Shown: positions 16,728-25,898, numbered from the stretch's first letter. The stretch: 64,000 bases of DNA from Alloyangia pacifica (GCF_900116195.1 NZ_FOZW01000005.1:248001-312000); one strand, 5' to 3'. Notes: generated by a model not told the origin, from the letters alone. Made by a program: numbers and translations.

Positions 16728-17596
16728 CGCGGGTCTTGATCGAAGGCCTTCTGGCGTACCAGTCCGCCAGCGGCGCCTTCCGTGCGACGGTCGAAACCGC
16801 CCCGGGCATTCGGCATCCGGACGAAACCAGCATGATCACCGCGCAGGTGTGCCTCTTCCTGCTCCGACCCGGCCTTGCTTCCGCCAGCGCACCGCTCCGC
16901 CACGCACTGGACGCGGGCCTGTCCTTCATCGAGAGGTGCGCCTCTCCCTGCGAGGATGGCTGGTTCCACCTCCACCCGCCCCGCGAGGCCGCACCTCCGC
17001 CGGACCTTCAAGCCACGGCGCTGTGTTGGCTCGCCCTGCTTCAGGCCAGTCGGTGCACGCCCCAAACCGCCCGCGCGGCGCTGGCCGGGGTGATCCGCAG
17101 CACGGCAATCACCGCCCCCGGTCCGGACGACCCGGCCTGGGTCACACCCGGTCTCTGCCGAAGCGAGCGCGGGCCGGCCGGTGCGGTCGATCTTGTTACT
17201 AACATCCACCTTGCAGCCTGCCGGGCGCTGACCGGCCTGAGGCTGGAGCCCGCTGCCGCCGCGGCAATCACCCGGGCGAGCGCCGGGCATACAAGGGCCG
17301 GGCGCAGCCTCAACGAGGTCTCGCCCTTCACACCGGACGCTGCCGAAATCGAACTTGCGCTGGAACAGGCGGTTCGCGCCGGTCAGACGGCGCTGCTACC
17401 CGCACTGAAGGCGGCACGGCGCGATGGCCACGGCCGTCAGGACCGGCTGGCGCGGCGCCCGGCGGAACGGCCCCTGCGCTGCGATCCCGGCGGCTGGCCG
17501 GTCTGGAGGGCTCCGCCGCTTCAGCTCGCGCGCTGGCTCTATGACCTGTCGTATGGCGAACGGCCCGCGCCACGCCCTTTGCAGCCGTGTCTCTGA
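16724..17596 (+). CDS. Unrecognised protein, possible alpha/alpha-toroid (terpenoid-cyclase-like) fold
   Basis: A 290-aa protein with no confident family. Several segments look like the repeats of squalene/hopene-cyclase or prenyltransferase toroids: LLAYQSASGAF near the start, PDETSMITAQVCLFLL, DGWFHLHP, and a DLVTNIHLAACRAL segment at about residues 160-173 resembling the D-x-V-x-N motif of such proteins. The C-terminal third is Arg/Pro/Ala-rich and ends WLYDLSYGERP. No signal peptide or membrane helix is apparent, so it is probably cytoplasmic. It is convergent with the MarR gene (12 bp between stop codons) and coupled to the 23-aa ORF. Function unknown. Confidence 0.6.
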   Translation: MTRVLIEGLLAYQSASGAFRATVETAPGIRHPDETSMITAQVCLFLLRPGLASASAPLRHALDAGLSFIERCASPCEDGWFHLHPPREAAPPPDLQATALCWLALLQASRCTPQTARAALAGVIRSTAITAPGPDDPAWVTPGLCRSERGPAGAVDLVTNIHLAACRALTGLRLEPAAAAAITRASAGHTRAGRSLNEVSPFTPDAAEIELALEQAVRAGQTALLPALKAARRDGHGRQDRLARRPAERPLRCDPGGWPVWRAPPLQLARWLYDLSYGERPAPRPLQPCL

Positions 17597-17608
17597 CGCG
17601 GCGCTGGC

Positions 17609-18121
17609 TCAGTGGCCGTCCTGCTGCCCTTCCTGACGGATGTCGCGGATGGTCAGCACCGGCGAGGCGTCGATCTCATGCGCGTCGAGCATCGCCGCCA
17701 CACGCTCGAGCGAAGCCACGAGCTGCGCCTGTTCCCAATCCTGAAGGCCCTCGAAGCTCTTCACGAACTTCTGCTGCAGCGCATCCGGGGACTGGCTCAC
17801 CGCCTCGCGCCCCTTTTCGGTGATCGCCACATCGGTCTGCCTGCGGTCGATGTCCGACCGGCGCCGGGTCACCATGTCGCGCGCCACCAGCTTGTCGACC
17901 AGCGCCGTCACCGTGGCCTGGCTGACGCCCATCTGGGTGGCCAGCGCCTTGGGCGTGGCGGCGCCATGCTCCTTCTTGGCAACGATCTGAAGCACCCGCA
18001 GCTGCGCGGGTGTCAGACCCGCGGCCTGCGCGAGCTTCCGCTCGTAAAGTTCCGTCGCGCGCAGGATGCGGCGCAGCGCGATGAGACTCTGGTCGGTGCG
18101 ATCTGGAGCGTGGTCAGCCAT
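17609..18121 (-). CDS. MarR-family regulator, probable EctR
   Basis: MarR-type winged-helix regulator of 170 aa. The DNA-binding core is visible at about residues 40-95 (LTPAQLRVLQIV, MGVSQATVTALVDKLVARDMVTRRRSDIDRRQT). It lies immediately upstream of and divergent from ectABC-ask, the usual place of EctR/CosR regulators that repress ectoine synthesis at low salinity. The start at 18121 (MADHAPDRTD) is preferred; an in-frame ATG at 18208 would add a 29-residue N-terminus untypical for MarR proteins. Role inferred from context. Confidence 0.8.
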   Translation of the reverse strand: MADHAPDRTDQSLIALRRILRATELYERKLAQAAGLTPAQLRVLQIVAKKEHGAATPKALATQMGVSQATVTALVDKLVARDMVTRRRSDIDRRQTDVAITEKGREAVSQSPDALQQKFVKSFEGLQDWEQAQLVASLERVAAMLDAHEIDASPVLTIRDIRQEGQQDGH

Positions 18122-18337
18122 AGAAGGCTTTTGGCAGTTTTCCGCCAAAGCTTCAATTGGCGAAGCACTTGACCATCTCATTCGGGAGACTAAGGGGATT
18201 TGCTTCATAAAATCTTAGCAAACTTACCCATAAATAGGCCCATATGCCGCTATAAGCGTAAAAACTGCTTCGGAGGTTGAAACTTTATGGCGGGCATATT
18301 AGTTAGACTGACGAACCAAACGGAGGATGCCAGATCG
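18122..18337. promoter_or_regulatory. Divergent ectR / ectA control region
   Basis: A 216-bp, AT-richer region. It holds an inverted repeat TTTGCT-N12-AGCAAA (18199-18222), of a size suited to a MarR dimer, and a smaller repeat GCTTC-N7-GAAGC (18150-18166) close to the regulator start. A TTGAAA hexamer (18277-18282) lies upstream of ectA, but no convincing -10 was found. Confidence 0.45.
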
Positions 18338-18874
18338 ATGCCGAAAGACATGACACAGCCTGAGACGCGCACCCCGGTGCTGCGTAAGCCCGAAGCAACG
18401 GACGGGGCTGCGATCTGGGAACTCGTGCGCGCGTGCAAGCCGCTCGACGAAAACTCCATGTACTGCAACCTCGTCCAGGCCGAGCATTTCCGCGACACCT
18501 GCGTGGTGGCCGAACTCGACGGCGAGCCGGTGGGCTGGATTTCGGGCCACATGATCCCGAACCAGGACGCCTTCTTCGTCTGGCAGGTTGCGGTCAGCCC
18601 CAAGGCGCGCGGTCTCGGCCTCGGCCGCAAGATGCTGACGCATCTGGTCGAGCGTGACGAATGCGCAGAGGCAACCGAACTCAAGACGACGATCACCCGC
18701 GACAACGACGCGTCGTGGGGTCTGTTCCGCAGCTTCGCCCGCTCCATCGGCGGCGAGCTCTCGGACGAGCCGCATTATACGCGCGACGAACATTTCGACG
18801 GCATGCACGCGACCGAACACATGGTCACGATCGAGCTGCCCGAAGAGCAAGAGGCGCTGCGCGCCGCGGCCTGA
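18338..18874 (+). CDS. ectA: L-2,4-diaminobutyrate acetyltransferase
   Basis: GNAT-family acetyltransferase of 178 aa, acetylating L-2,4-diaminobutyrate at N-gamma, the second step of ectoine synthesis. The acetyl-CoA-binding motif is clear: VSPKARGLGLGRKML. The ectoine-specific segment CKPLDENSMYCNLVQAEHF near residue 30 is well conserved. Start at 18338 (MPKDMTQPET) has GGAGG about 11 bases upstream. First gene of ectABC-ask. Confidence 0.95.
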   Translation: MPKDMTQPETRTPVLRKPEATDGAAIWELVRACKPLDENSMYCNLVQAEHFRDTCVVAELDGEPVGWISGHMIPNQDAFFVWQVAVSPKARGLGLGRKMLTHLVERDECAEATELKTTITRDNDASWGLFRSFARSIGGELSDEPHYTRDEHFDGMHATEHMVTIELPEEQEALRAAA

Positions 18875-18931
18875 TCGCTCCCCCTACATCGCTAATCTTA
18901 TCTTTTTCTAAGTTCTAGAAAGGACTTCGTT

Positions 18932-20221
18932 ATGCCGAAAGACACGTCTAACGGCCCGACTATTTACGCTCGCCGCGAGAGCGAGGCACGCTCCTACTGC
19001 CGCTCCTTCCCGGTGAGCTTCACCTCCGCCCGTGGCTCGGAACTGACCGACGACCAGGGCAAGACCTACATCGACTTCCTGGCCGGCTGTTCCTCGCTGA
19101 ACTACGGCCATAACGACCCGCACATGAAGGCGGCGCTGGTCGAGCACATCATGAGCGATGGCATCGCCCATGGCCTCGACATGCACACCGACGCCAAGGA
19201 AGCCTTCCTTGACGCCTTCGAGCGCCTGATCCTCGAGCCGCGTGGCATGGACCACAAGGTGATGATGGTCGGCCCGACCGGCACCAATGCCGTCGAGGCC
19301 GCGATGAAGCTGGCCCGCAAGGTCACCGGCCGCACCAACATCATCGCCTTCACCAACGGCTTCCACGGCATGACCGTGGGCGCGCTGGCGGCGACCGGCA
19401 ACAAGGGCAAGCGCAATGGCGGCGGCATGCCGCTTCAGGGCGTGACCCACATGCCGTATGAGGGCGCCTTCGGCCCCGATGTCGACACGCTCGCGCAGAT
19501 CGAGATGATGCTCGAGAACCCTTCCTCGGGTCTCGACGCCCCCGCCGCCTTCCTCGTGGAGCCGGTGCAGGGTGAGGGTGGCCTCAACGCCGCATCCGCC
19601 GAATGGCTGCGCGGCATCGCCCGCCTTGCCAAGAAGCATGGCGCGCTGCTCATCGCCGACGACATCCAGGCGGGGATCGGCCGCACCGGCACCTTCTTCT
19701 CCTTCGAGGAGATGGGCGTCGAGCCGGACATGATCCCGCTGGCCAAATCGCTCTCGGGCTTTGGCCTGCCCTTCGCCGCGCTGCTGCTGAAGCCGGAACT
19801 CGACGTCTGGAAACCGGCCGAGCACAACGGCACCTTCCGGGGCAACACCCACGCCTTCATCACGGCGCGCGTGGCGCTCGAGAAGTTCTGGGCCGACAAC
19901 CGCTTCCAGAAGTCGCTCGCCGACAAGGCGCAGCTGATCGAGGACGAGCTGAACACCATCGCCGAGATGATCCCCGGCGCCTACCTCAAGGGCCGCGGCC
20001 TGATGCGCGGCGTCGATGTCGGCTCGGGTGAGCTGGCCGGCGCGATCTGCGCCGAGGCCTTCGAGCGCGGGCTGATCATCGAAACCTCGGGCGCCGACGA
20101 CGAGGTCGTCAAGGTGCTCGCGCCGCTGACCACCCCGGAAGAGACCTTCCGCAAGGGGTTCGGCATCCTGCGCGACGCCACCGCCACGAGCCTGAACAAC
20201 CACAAGATTGCCGCGGAGTAA
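18932..20221 (+). CDS. ectB: L-2,4-diaminobutyrate transaminase
   Basis: Class III PLP-dependent aminotransferase of 429 aa that makes L-2,4-diaminobutyrate from aspartate semialdehyde with glutamate as amino donor. The cofactor-binding region ADDIQAGIGRTGTFF and the Schiff-base Lys272 in PLAKSLSGFG are visible. ATG at 18932 follows an AAAGGA site. Length matches EctB (about 420-430 aa). It is separated from ectA by 57 bp and almost abuts ectC. Confidence 0.96.
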   Translation: MPKDTSNGPTIYARRESEARSYCRSFPVSFTSARGSELTDDQGKTYIDFLAGCSSLNYGHNDPHMKAALVEHIMSDGIAHGLDMHTDAKEAFLDAFERLILEPRGMDHKVMMVGPTGTNAVEAAMKLARKVTGRTNIIAFTNGFHGMTVGALAATGNKGKRNGGGMPLQGVTHMPYEGAFGPDVDTLAQIEMMLENPSSGLDAPAAFLVEPVQGEGGLNAASAEWLRGIARLAKKHGALLIADDIQAGIGRTGTFFSFEEMGVEPDMIPLAKSLSGFGLPFAALLLKPELDVWKPAEHNGTFRGNTHAFITARVALEKFWADNRFQKSLADKAQLIEDELNTIAEMIPGAYLKGRGLMRGVDVGSGELAGAICAEAFERGLIIETSGADDEVVKVLAPLTTPEETFRKGFGILRDATATSLNNHKIAAE

Positions 20222-20225
20222 CACC

Positions 20226-20618
20226 ATGATTGTACGCGATTTCAACGAACTGAAGAAAACCGACAAGCATATTGCCGACGCGCAGTGGACCTCCACCCGG
20301 ATGCTGCTCGCGCAAGACGGCATGGGCTTCTCGTTCCACATCACCATCCTCGAGGCGGGCTCGGAGCACACGTTCCACTACAAGCACCACTTCGAGAGCG
20401 TCTACTGCATGAAGGGCAAGGGCTCGATCACCGATATCGCCACCGGCGAGACCCATGAGATCAAGCCCGGCGTCATGTACGCGCTCAACCTGCACGACAA
20501 GCACATCCTGCGGGCCGAGGAAGAACTCCACATGGCCTGCTGCTTCAACCCGCCCGTCACCGGCACCGAGGTGCACCGCGAGGACGGCTCCTACGCACCG
20601 GCCGAGGAGGTGGCGTAA
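20226..20618 (+). CDS. ectC: L-ectoine synthase
   Basis: Cupin-fold cyclase of 130 aa, closing N-gamma-acetyl-diaminobutyrate to ectoine. The conserved EctC N-terminus MIVRDFNELKKTDKHI and the metal-site region HTFHYKHHFESVYCMKGKG are present. The start at 20226 lies four bases after the ectB stop. Length is as expected. No ectD hydroxylase follows, so 5-hydroxyectoine is not predicted from this window. Confidence 0.96.
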   Translation: MIVRDFNELKKTDKHIADAQWTSTRMLLAQDGMGFSFHITILEAGSEHTFHYKHHFESVYCMKGKGSITDIATGETHEIKPGVMYALNLHDKHILRAEEELHMACCFNPPVTGTEVHREDGSYAPAEEVA

Positions 20619-20621
20619 GCC

Positions 20622-22049
20622 ATGACCCATACCGTTGAGAAAATCGGCGGGACGAGCATGTCCCGCCTGAACGAACTGCGCGACACGCTGCTCATCGGCG
20701 GCCGCGAGGGGGATGATCTCTACGGTCGTGTCTTCGTGGTCTCCGCCTTCGGCGGCATCACCGACCTGCTGCTCGAGCACAAGAAATCGGGCAAGCCGGG
20801 CGTCTACGGCCAGTTCGCCAACTCCGACACCGGCCACGGCTGGCACGACGCGCTGACCGAGGTGTCGAAGGCGATGATCGAAGCGCATGAAGCCGTGCTC
20901 GATCATCCCGGCGACGTCGAGCAGGCGACAGACTTCGTGCGCAACCGCATCGAGGGCGCGCGCAACTGCCTGATCGACCTGCAGCGGCTGTGCTCCTACG
21001 GGCACTTCCAGCTCTCGGAGCACATGCTGCAGATCCGCGAGCTGCTCTCCGGTCTCGGCGAGGCGCATTCGGCCTATGTCACCGTGCTGATGCTCCAGCG
21101 CGCCGGGGTCAACGCACGCAACGTCGACCTCTCCGGCTGGCGCGACGACGGGCATTACACGCTCGAAGAGCGCATCACCAAGGCGATGGAGGGGGTCGAC
21201 CCCGCCGCAGAGATGCCCATCGTCACCGGCTATGCGCAATGCACCGAGGGTCTGATGCGCGAGTTCGACCGAGGCTACTCCGAGGTGACCTTCTCGAAGC
21301 TGGCGGCGCTGACGTCGGCCCGCGAGGCGATCATCCACAAGGAGTTCCACCTCAGCTCGGCCGACCCCAAGCTGGTGGGCGCGGAAAACGTCCGCAAGCT
21401 GGGCCGCACCAACTACGACGTGGCCGACCAGCTGTCGAACATGGGGATGGAGGCGATCCACCCCAAGGCTGCCAAGACGCTGCGTCAGGCGCAGGTGCCG
21501 CTGCGCGTCACCAACGCCTTCGAGCCGGGCGATCCGGGCACGCTGATCGACGATCAGCCTGCCGAGACCCCGGCGGTCGAGATCGTCACCGGGCTCGACA
21601 TCGTGGCGCTCGAGGTCTTCGAGCAGGACATGGTCGGGGTGAAGGGCTATGACGCCGCGATCCTCGATGTGCTGACCCGTCACGAGGTCCGCATCGTGTC
21701 GAAAGTGTCGAACGCCAACACCATCACCCACTACCTGGACAGCTCGCTCAAGACGATGCGCCGGGTGGAGGACGATCTGGCCAAGCTCTATCCGCAGGCC
21801 AAGATCAGCTCGCGCACGCTGTCGATGGCCTCGGTCATCGGCCGGGACCTCAGCTCGCTCTGCGTGCTGACCCGAGGCCTTCAGGCCATTGCCGAGGCGG
21901 GTTACGAGTCGATCGGCGCAACGCAGGGTCCGCGCAACGTGGACGTGCAGTTCATCCTCGAGCGCAACGACCTCGAGCCGGTGATCGCCGCCCTGCACGG
22001 CGCCTTCGTGACACCGCAGGCGAAAGAGAAGCTCAAGCAAGCGGCCTAA
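20622..22049 (+). CDS. ask: Ectoine-specific aspartate kinase
   Basis: Aspartate kinase of 475 aa, the specialised Ask_Ect type found at the end of proteobacterial ectoine operons. It supplies aspartyl phosphate for aspartate semialdehyde. The N-terminal KIGGTSMSR kinase motif and C-terminal ACT-like region (residues about 330-470) are recognisable. It begins three bases after the ectC stop with GAGGAGG as ribosome site, so cotranslation is likely. A strong terminator follows. Confidence 0.93.
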   Translation: MTHTVEKIGGTSMSRLNELRDTLLIGGREGDDLYGRVFVVSAFGGITDLLLEHKKSGKPGVYGQFANSDTGHGWHDALTEVSKAMIEAHEAVLDHPGDVEQATDFVRNRIEGARNCLIDLQRLCSYGHFQLSEHMLQIRELLSGLGEAHSAYVTVLMLQRAGVNARNVDLSGWRDDGHYTLEERITKAMEGVDPAAEMPIVTGYAQCTEGLMREFDRGYSEVTFSKLAALTSAREAIIHKEFHLSSADPKLVGAENVRKLGRTNYDVADQLSNMGMEAIHPKAAKTLRQAQVPLRVTNAFEPGDPGTLIDDQPAETPAVEIVTGLDIVALEVFEQDMVGVKGYDAAILDVLTRHEVRIVSKVSNANTITHYLDSSLKTMRRVEDDLAKLYPQAKISSRTLSMASVIGRDLSSLCVLTRGLQAIAEAGYESIGATQGPRNVDVQFILERNDLEPVIAALHGAFVTPQAKEKLKQAA

Positions 22050-22086
22050 GCCTGCGCGGTCCGACAGGGACACCAAAACTGCAAAG

Positions 22087-22115
22087 GGGCAGCCTCCGGG
22101 CTGCCCTCTTTTTTT
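22087..22115 (+). terminator. Terminator of the ectoine operon
   Basis: Stem GGGCAGCC (22087-22094) with GGCTGCCC (22099-22106), a UUCG-like TCCG loop, then TCTTTTTTT. A classic intrinsic terminator 38 bp after the ask stop codon. Confidence 0.92.
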
Positions 22116-22322
22116 GCCATGCTTGGCATCCAGTCCTGCCCTGTCCTCCGCGGTCGGCAGGTCGCGGCATCTAACTTTTCAAATTTTCCATTATTTTAAC
22201 AGTTCGGCGAAATCCTCCGGGGGCCGGTCTCGTCGGGCTGCCACCCAGAGACATCGGCCAAAAAGCCGTCATTCAGGCACGAGCAGCGACTTTCCACGCC
22301 TTTGTCGCAGGAGACTCTGCTC

Positions 22323-23243
22323 ATGAATTTCGCCCATCATTTTGCCCCTGACATCTCGCGGATCGCAGTGATCGTCGCCTCACTGGGGCGCCCCGACAAT
22401 CTCGCGATGCTGCTGGATCAGCTCTCGCAGCAGACATTGATGCCCGCACAGGTCATTCTCTCCGTCGAAAGCGACGCTGACCTGCCCCCTGCCCCGGTCC
22501 TCGCCAGACAGGGGTTCGACATCTCCATTGTCCGGGGCGCGCGCGGCTCGTCGCCGCAGCGCAACCGCGGCCTCGACCTGGTGCGCGGCGACATCGGCGT
22601 GGTGGCCTTCTTCGACGACGACCTCGTCCCGTCGCGCCATGCACTCGAAGGCATGGTGACCTTCTATGCCGAGCATCCCGAAATGAACGGTGCCTCTGGC
22701 ACGCTGCTCGCGGACGGCATCCGCGGGCCGGGCATCACCCCGGATGCTGCGCTGCGCATGGTCGCCGACGCCGATGCCGGTTTCGACGGAATCGATCCGG
22801 CGATCACCAGCACGCCGCGCGCGCTCTACGGCTGCAACATGTGCTACCGCAGGGCAGCGATCTCGGGACTGCGCTTCGACGAAGCCCTGCCCCTCTACGC
22901 CTGGCTCGAAGACCTCGATTTCGGCGGACAGCTTCCGCAAGGCACACTCGCCCATACCCCGGCCTTCTATGGGGTACATTGCGGCGAGAAGCGCGGGCGC
23001 GAAACCTCGGGACTGCGGCTCGGCTACAGCCAGGTCTGCAACCCGATCTACCTATTGCGCAAAGGCACCCTGCCCCGCCGTCAGGGCCTGCGGATGCCCC
23101 TGCGCAACATCGTGAGGAACCACCTCGGGATCTTGCGCCCTGAACCCTGGATCGACCGCAGGGGACGGGCGCGCGGCAACCGGATCGCACTTCTCGACAT
23201 GTTGCGCGGTCGACTGGACCCACGCCGCATCCTCGACCTCTGA
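22323..23243 (+). CDS. Family 2-type glycosyltransferase (orphan paralogue)
   Basis: Glycosyltransferase A-fold protein of 306 aa. It has the N-terminal strand RIAVIVASLGRP, the nucleotide-sugar and metal motif FFDDDLVPSRHALEG (DDD at about residues 101-103) and an acceptor-side ED motif in AWLEDLDFGG. It is clearly paralogous to the GT at 61835-62758, sharing the DDDxVPSRHAL core and a C-terminal LRPEPWIDRxGRAxGN block. Start ATG at 22323 follows CGCAGGAG; a TTG at 22302 is in frame but unnecessary. It stands alone between the ectoine and polyamine genes. Donor and acceptor unknown. Confidence 0.8.
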   Translation: MNFAHHFAPDISRIAVIVASLGRPDNLAMLLDQLSQQTLMPAQVILSVESDADLPPAPVLARQGFDISIVRGARGSSPQRNRGLDLVRGDIGVVAFFDDDLVPSRHALEGMVTFYAEHPEMNGASGTLLADGIRGPGITPDAALRMVADADAGFDGIDPAITSTPRALYGCNMCYRRAAISGLRFDEALPLYAWLEDLDFGGQLPQGTLAHTPAFYGVHCGEKRGRETSGLRLGYSQVCNPIYLLRKGTLPRRQGLRMPLRNIVRNHLGILRPEPWIDRRGRARGNRIALLDMLRGRLDPRRILDL

Positions 23244-23462
23244 CCGCGGCACGTCGCGCCGCCCGGTTTCCCACTGTTCCAGCGCCACGGCGGCCGACCG
23301 CACCTCGTTTTCGGGAAAGGCCGAAACACCTCCGCCGGCTCCCGGCAGCCGCACTGTCACACGCCTGTCAGCCGCCTTCGGCATTCGGGGGGCATTGTTC
23401 TTGTCGAGCATGCACTATATTGGCACGGTTTCCCGTGTTCGCTGTCCGGAGGTGACCACCCG

Positions 23463-24554
23463 ATGCAGACGCCCTATTACCTGATCGACAAATCGCGGCT
23501 CCTGCCGAACCTCGAGAAGATCGCCCACCTGCGCGAGACCTCGGGGGCCAAGGCCCTGCTGGCGCTGAAATGTTTTGCCACCTGGTCGGTCTTCGACATG
23601 ATGAGCGAGTACATGGATGGCACCACCTCCTCCTCGCTGTTCGAGGTGAAGCTGGGCCGGGAAAAATTCCCGGGCGAGACCCATGCCTATTCCGTGGCCT
23701 GGGCCGACCACGAGATCGACGAGGTGCTGGCGAGCTCGGACAAGGTGATCTTCAATACCGCCGCGCAGCTCACCCGCTTCGAAGAGGTCAGCCGCGGCCA
23801 CACCCGGGGGCTGCGCGTCAACCCGGGCGTCTCGACCTCGGGCTTCGATCTCGCCGATCCCGCCCGCCCCTTCTCGCGGCTCGGCGAGCATGATCCCAAG
23901 GACATCGAGCCGGTGCTCGAGCAGATCAGCGGCTTCATGTTCCACAACAACTGCGAGAACGACGACTTCGAGCGCTTCGACAACATGCTCGGCTCCATCG
24001 AGCAGCGCTTCGGCCACCTGATCCGCCAGATGAAATGGATCAGCCTCGGCGGCGGCATCCACTTCACCGGCGAGGGCTACCCGCTCGACCGCCTCGCCGA
24101 GCGCCTGAAGCGTTTTGCTGGCGAAAACGAGGTGCAGGTCTATCTTGAACCGGGAGAGGCGACGATCACGAACTCGACCACGCTGGAGGTGACAGTGCTC
24201 GACACGCTCTTCAACGGCAAGAACCTCGCGATCGTCGACAGCTCGATCGAGGCGCATATGCTCGACCTGCTGATCTACCGTGAGAGCGCCAAGATGAACG
24301 AGAGCGGCGATCAGCCCTGGATGATCTGCGGCAAGTCCTGCCTCGCGGGCGACATCTTCGGCGAGTTCAATTTCCCCAAGGCGCTGAAGGCCGGCGACCG
24401 GCTCTCGATCCAGGACGCCGCCGGTTACACGATGGTCAAGAAAAACTGGTTCAACGGCGTGCAGATGCCCTCGATCGCCATCCGCGAGCTCGACGGGACC
24501 GAGCGGCTGGTGCGCGACTTCACCTACGACGATTTCAGCGCCGCGCTCTCCTGA
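23463..24554 (+). CDS. nspC: Carboxynorspermidine / carboxyspermidine decarboxylase
   Basis: PLP-dependent fold-type III decarboxylase of 363 aa, releasing CO2 from carboxy(nor)spermidine in the aspartate-semialdehyde-dependent polyamine pathway. Visible landmarks: ALLALKCFATWSVFD (PLP Lys at about residue 41), the HNNCENDDF segment, the glycine loop SLGGGIHFTGEGYP and the active-site Cys region CGKSCLAGDIFGEF. It forms an operon with the dehydrogenase 42 bp downstream. Whether the product is norspermidine or spermidine cannot be told from sequence. Confidence 0.93.
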   Translation: MQTPYYLIDKSRLLPNLEKIAHLRETSGAKALLALKCFATWSVFDMMSEYMDGTTSSSLFEVKLGREKFPGETHAYSVAWADHEIDEVLASSDKVIFNTAAQLTRFEEVSRGHTRGLRVNPGVSTSGFDLADPARPFSRLGEHDPKDIEPVLEQISGFMFHNNCENDDFERFDNMLGSIEQRFGHLIRQMKWISLGGGIHFTGEGYPLDRLAERLKRFAGENEVQVYLEPGEATITNSTTLEVTVLDTLFNGKNLAIVDSSIEAHMLDLLIYRESAKMNESGDQPWMICGKSCLAGDIFGEFNFPKALKAGDRLSIQDAAGYTMVKKNWFNGVQMPSIAIRELDGTERLVRDFTYDDFSAALS

Positions 24555-24596
24555 GCGCGCGCAAACCAAGACGGACAAAGACGGAGGTCCAGTGAG

Positions 24597-25832
24597 TTGA
24601 AAAAAGACGTTCTCATCATCGGCGCAGGTGGCGTCGCTCAGGTCGTGGCGCATAAGTGCGCTCAGAACAACGATGTGCTCGGCGAGATTCATATCGCCAG
24701 CCGGACGCTTTCGAAATGCGAAGCGATCCTTGAGTCGGTCCGCGAAAAGGGCGCGATGAAGGTAGAGGGCGTCCTCAAGGCTCACCAGGTCGACGCGATG
24801 GACACGGCCGCCGTGGCGCAGCTGATCCGCGACACCGGCGCGCAGATCGTGATCAACGTGGGCTCGGCCTTCGTCAACATGTACGTGCTCGACGCCTGCA
24901 TCGAGACCGGCGCGGCCTATATCGACACCGCCATCCACGAGGATCCGGCAAAGATCTGCGAGACCCCGCCGTGGTACGCCAACTACGAGTGGAAGAAGCG
25001 CGACCTCTGCGCCGAGAAGGGTGTCACCGCGATCCTCGGTGCCGGCTTCGATCCGGGCGTCGTCAACGCCTTCGCCCGCTTCGCCATCGACCAGATGGAC
25101 GAGGTGAAGAGCATCGACATCGTCGACATCAACGCCGGCAGCCACGGCAAGTATTTCGCCACGAACTTCGACCCGGAGATCAACTTCCGCGAGTTCACCG
25201 GCACCGTCTACTACTGGGAAGACCAGCAGTGGAAGGAAACCTCGATGTTCGCCTCGGGCCGCGACTGGGATCTGCCCGTCGTCGGCACCCAGCGCGCCTA
25301 CCAGTCGGGCCACGACGAGGTACACTCGCTCTCGGCCAACTACCCGCAGGCGGACGTGCGCTTCTGGATGGGCTTCGGCGAGCACTACATCAACGTCTTC
25401 ACCGTGCTGCAATCGCTCGGCCTGCTCTCCGAGCAGCCGGTGAAAACCGCTGAGGGTCTTGAAGTGGTGCCGCTCAAGGTGGTCAAGGCCGTGCTGCCCG
25501 ACCCGTCGTCGCTGGCCCCCGACTACACCGGCAAAACCTGCATCGGTGACCTGGTGAAGGGGGTGAAGGACGGCGAAGAGGTCGAGATGTTCGTCTACAA
25601 CGTCGCCGACCACAAGGAAGCCTACAACGAGGTGGGCAGCCAGGGCATCTCCTACACCGCCGGCGTGCCGCCGGTCGCCGCCGCCATGCTGGTGGCCTCG
25701 GGTGACTGGGACGCGAAGACCATGAAGAACGTCGAGGAACTGGACCCCAAGCCGTTCTTCACCATCCTCGACGACATCGGCCTGCCGACCCGGGTCAAGG
25801 ACGCCAAGGGCGACCGCGCCTGGAACGCGTGA
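24597..25832 (+). CDS. Carboxynorspermidine / carboxyspermidine dehydrogenase (saccharopine dehydrogenase-like)
   Basis: Saccharopine-dehydrogenase-family reductase of 411 aa that joins aspartate semialdehyde with a diamine. The Rossmann motif IIGAGGVAQVVAHKC opens the protein and the family segments AILGAGFDPGVVNAFARF and NAGSHGKYFATNFDPEI follow. The start codon appears to be TTG at 24597: GGAGG at 24583-24587 is well placed and the nearby GTG runs into a stop at once. It pairs with nspC and ends in a strong terminator. Confidence 0.9.
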   Translation: MKKDVLIIGAGGVAQVVAHKCAQNNDVLGEIHIASRTLSKCEAILESVREKGAMKVEGVLKAHQVDAMDTAAVAQLIRDTGAQIVINVGSAFVNMYVLDACIETGAAYIDTAIHEDPAKICETPPWYANYEWKKRDLCAEKGVTAILGAGFDPGVVNAFARFAIDQMDEVKSIDIVDINAGSHGKYFATNFDPEINFREFTGTVYYWEDQQWKETSMFASGRDWDLPVVGTQRAYQSGHDEVHSLSANYPQADVRFWMGFGEHYINVFTVLQSLGLLSEQPVKTAEGLEVVPLKVVKAVLPDPSSLAPDYTGKTCIGDLVKGVKDGEEVEMFVYNVADHKEAYNEVGSQGISYTAGVPPVAAAMLVASGDWDAKTMKNVEELDPKPFFTILDDIGLPTRVKDAKGDRAWNA

Positions 25833-25866
25833 CCTGAGCATCGACATCGCCGGTGCAGACACGAAA

Positions 25867-25898
25867 GGACCGGAAGCGAAGGCTTCCGGTCCTTTTTT
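25867..25898 (+). terminator. Terminator of the polyamine operon
   Basis: A perfect 11-bp stem GGACCGGAAGC / GCTTCCGGTCC (25867-25877 and 25882-25892) with a 4-nt GAAG loop, followed by six T. It lies 34 bp after the dehydrogenase stop and may also insulate the convergent acyltransferase gene. Confidence 0.93.

Noticed and set aside
23395-23421. Sigma-70 promoter TTGTTC-N15-TATATT upstream of nspC
   Set aside because: Spacing of 15 is short and the -35 match is poor; too weak to list.
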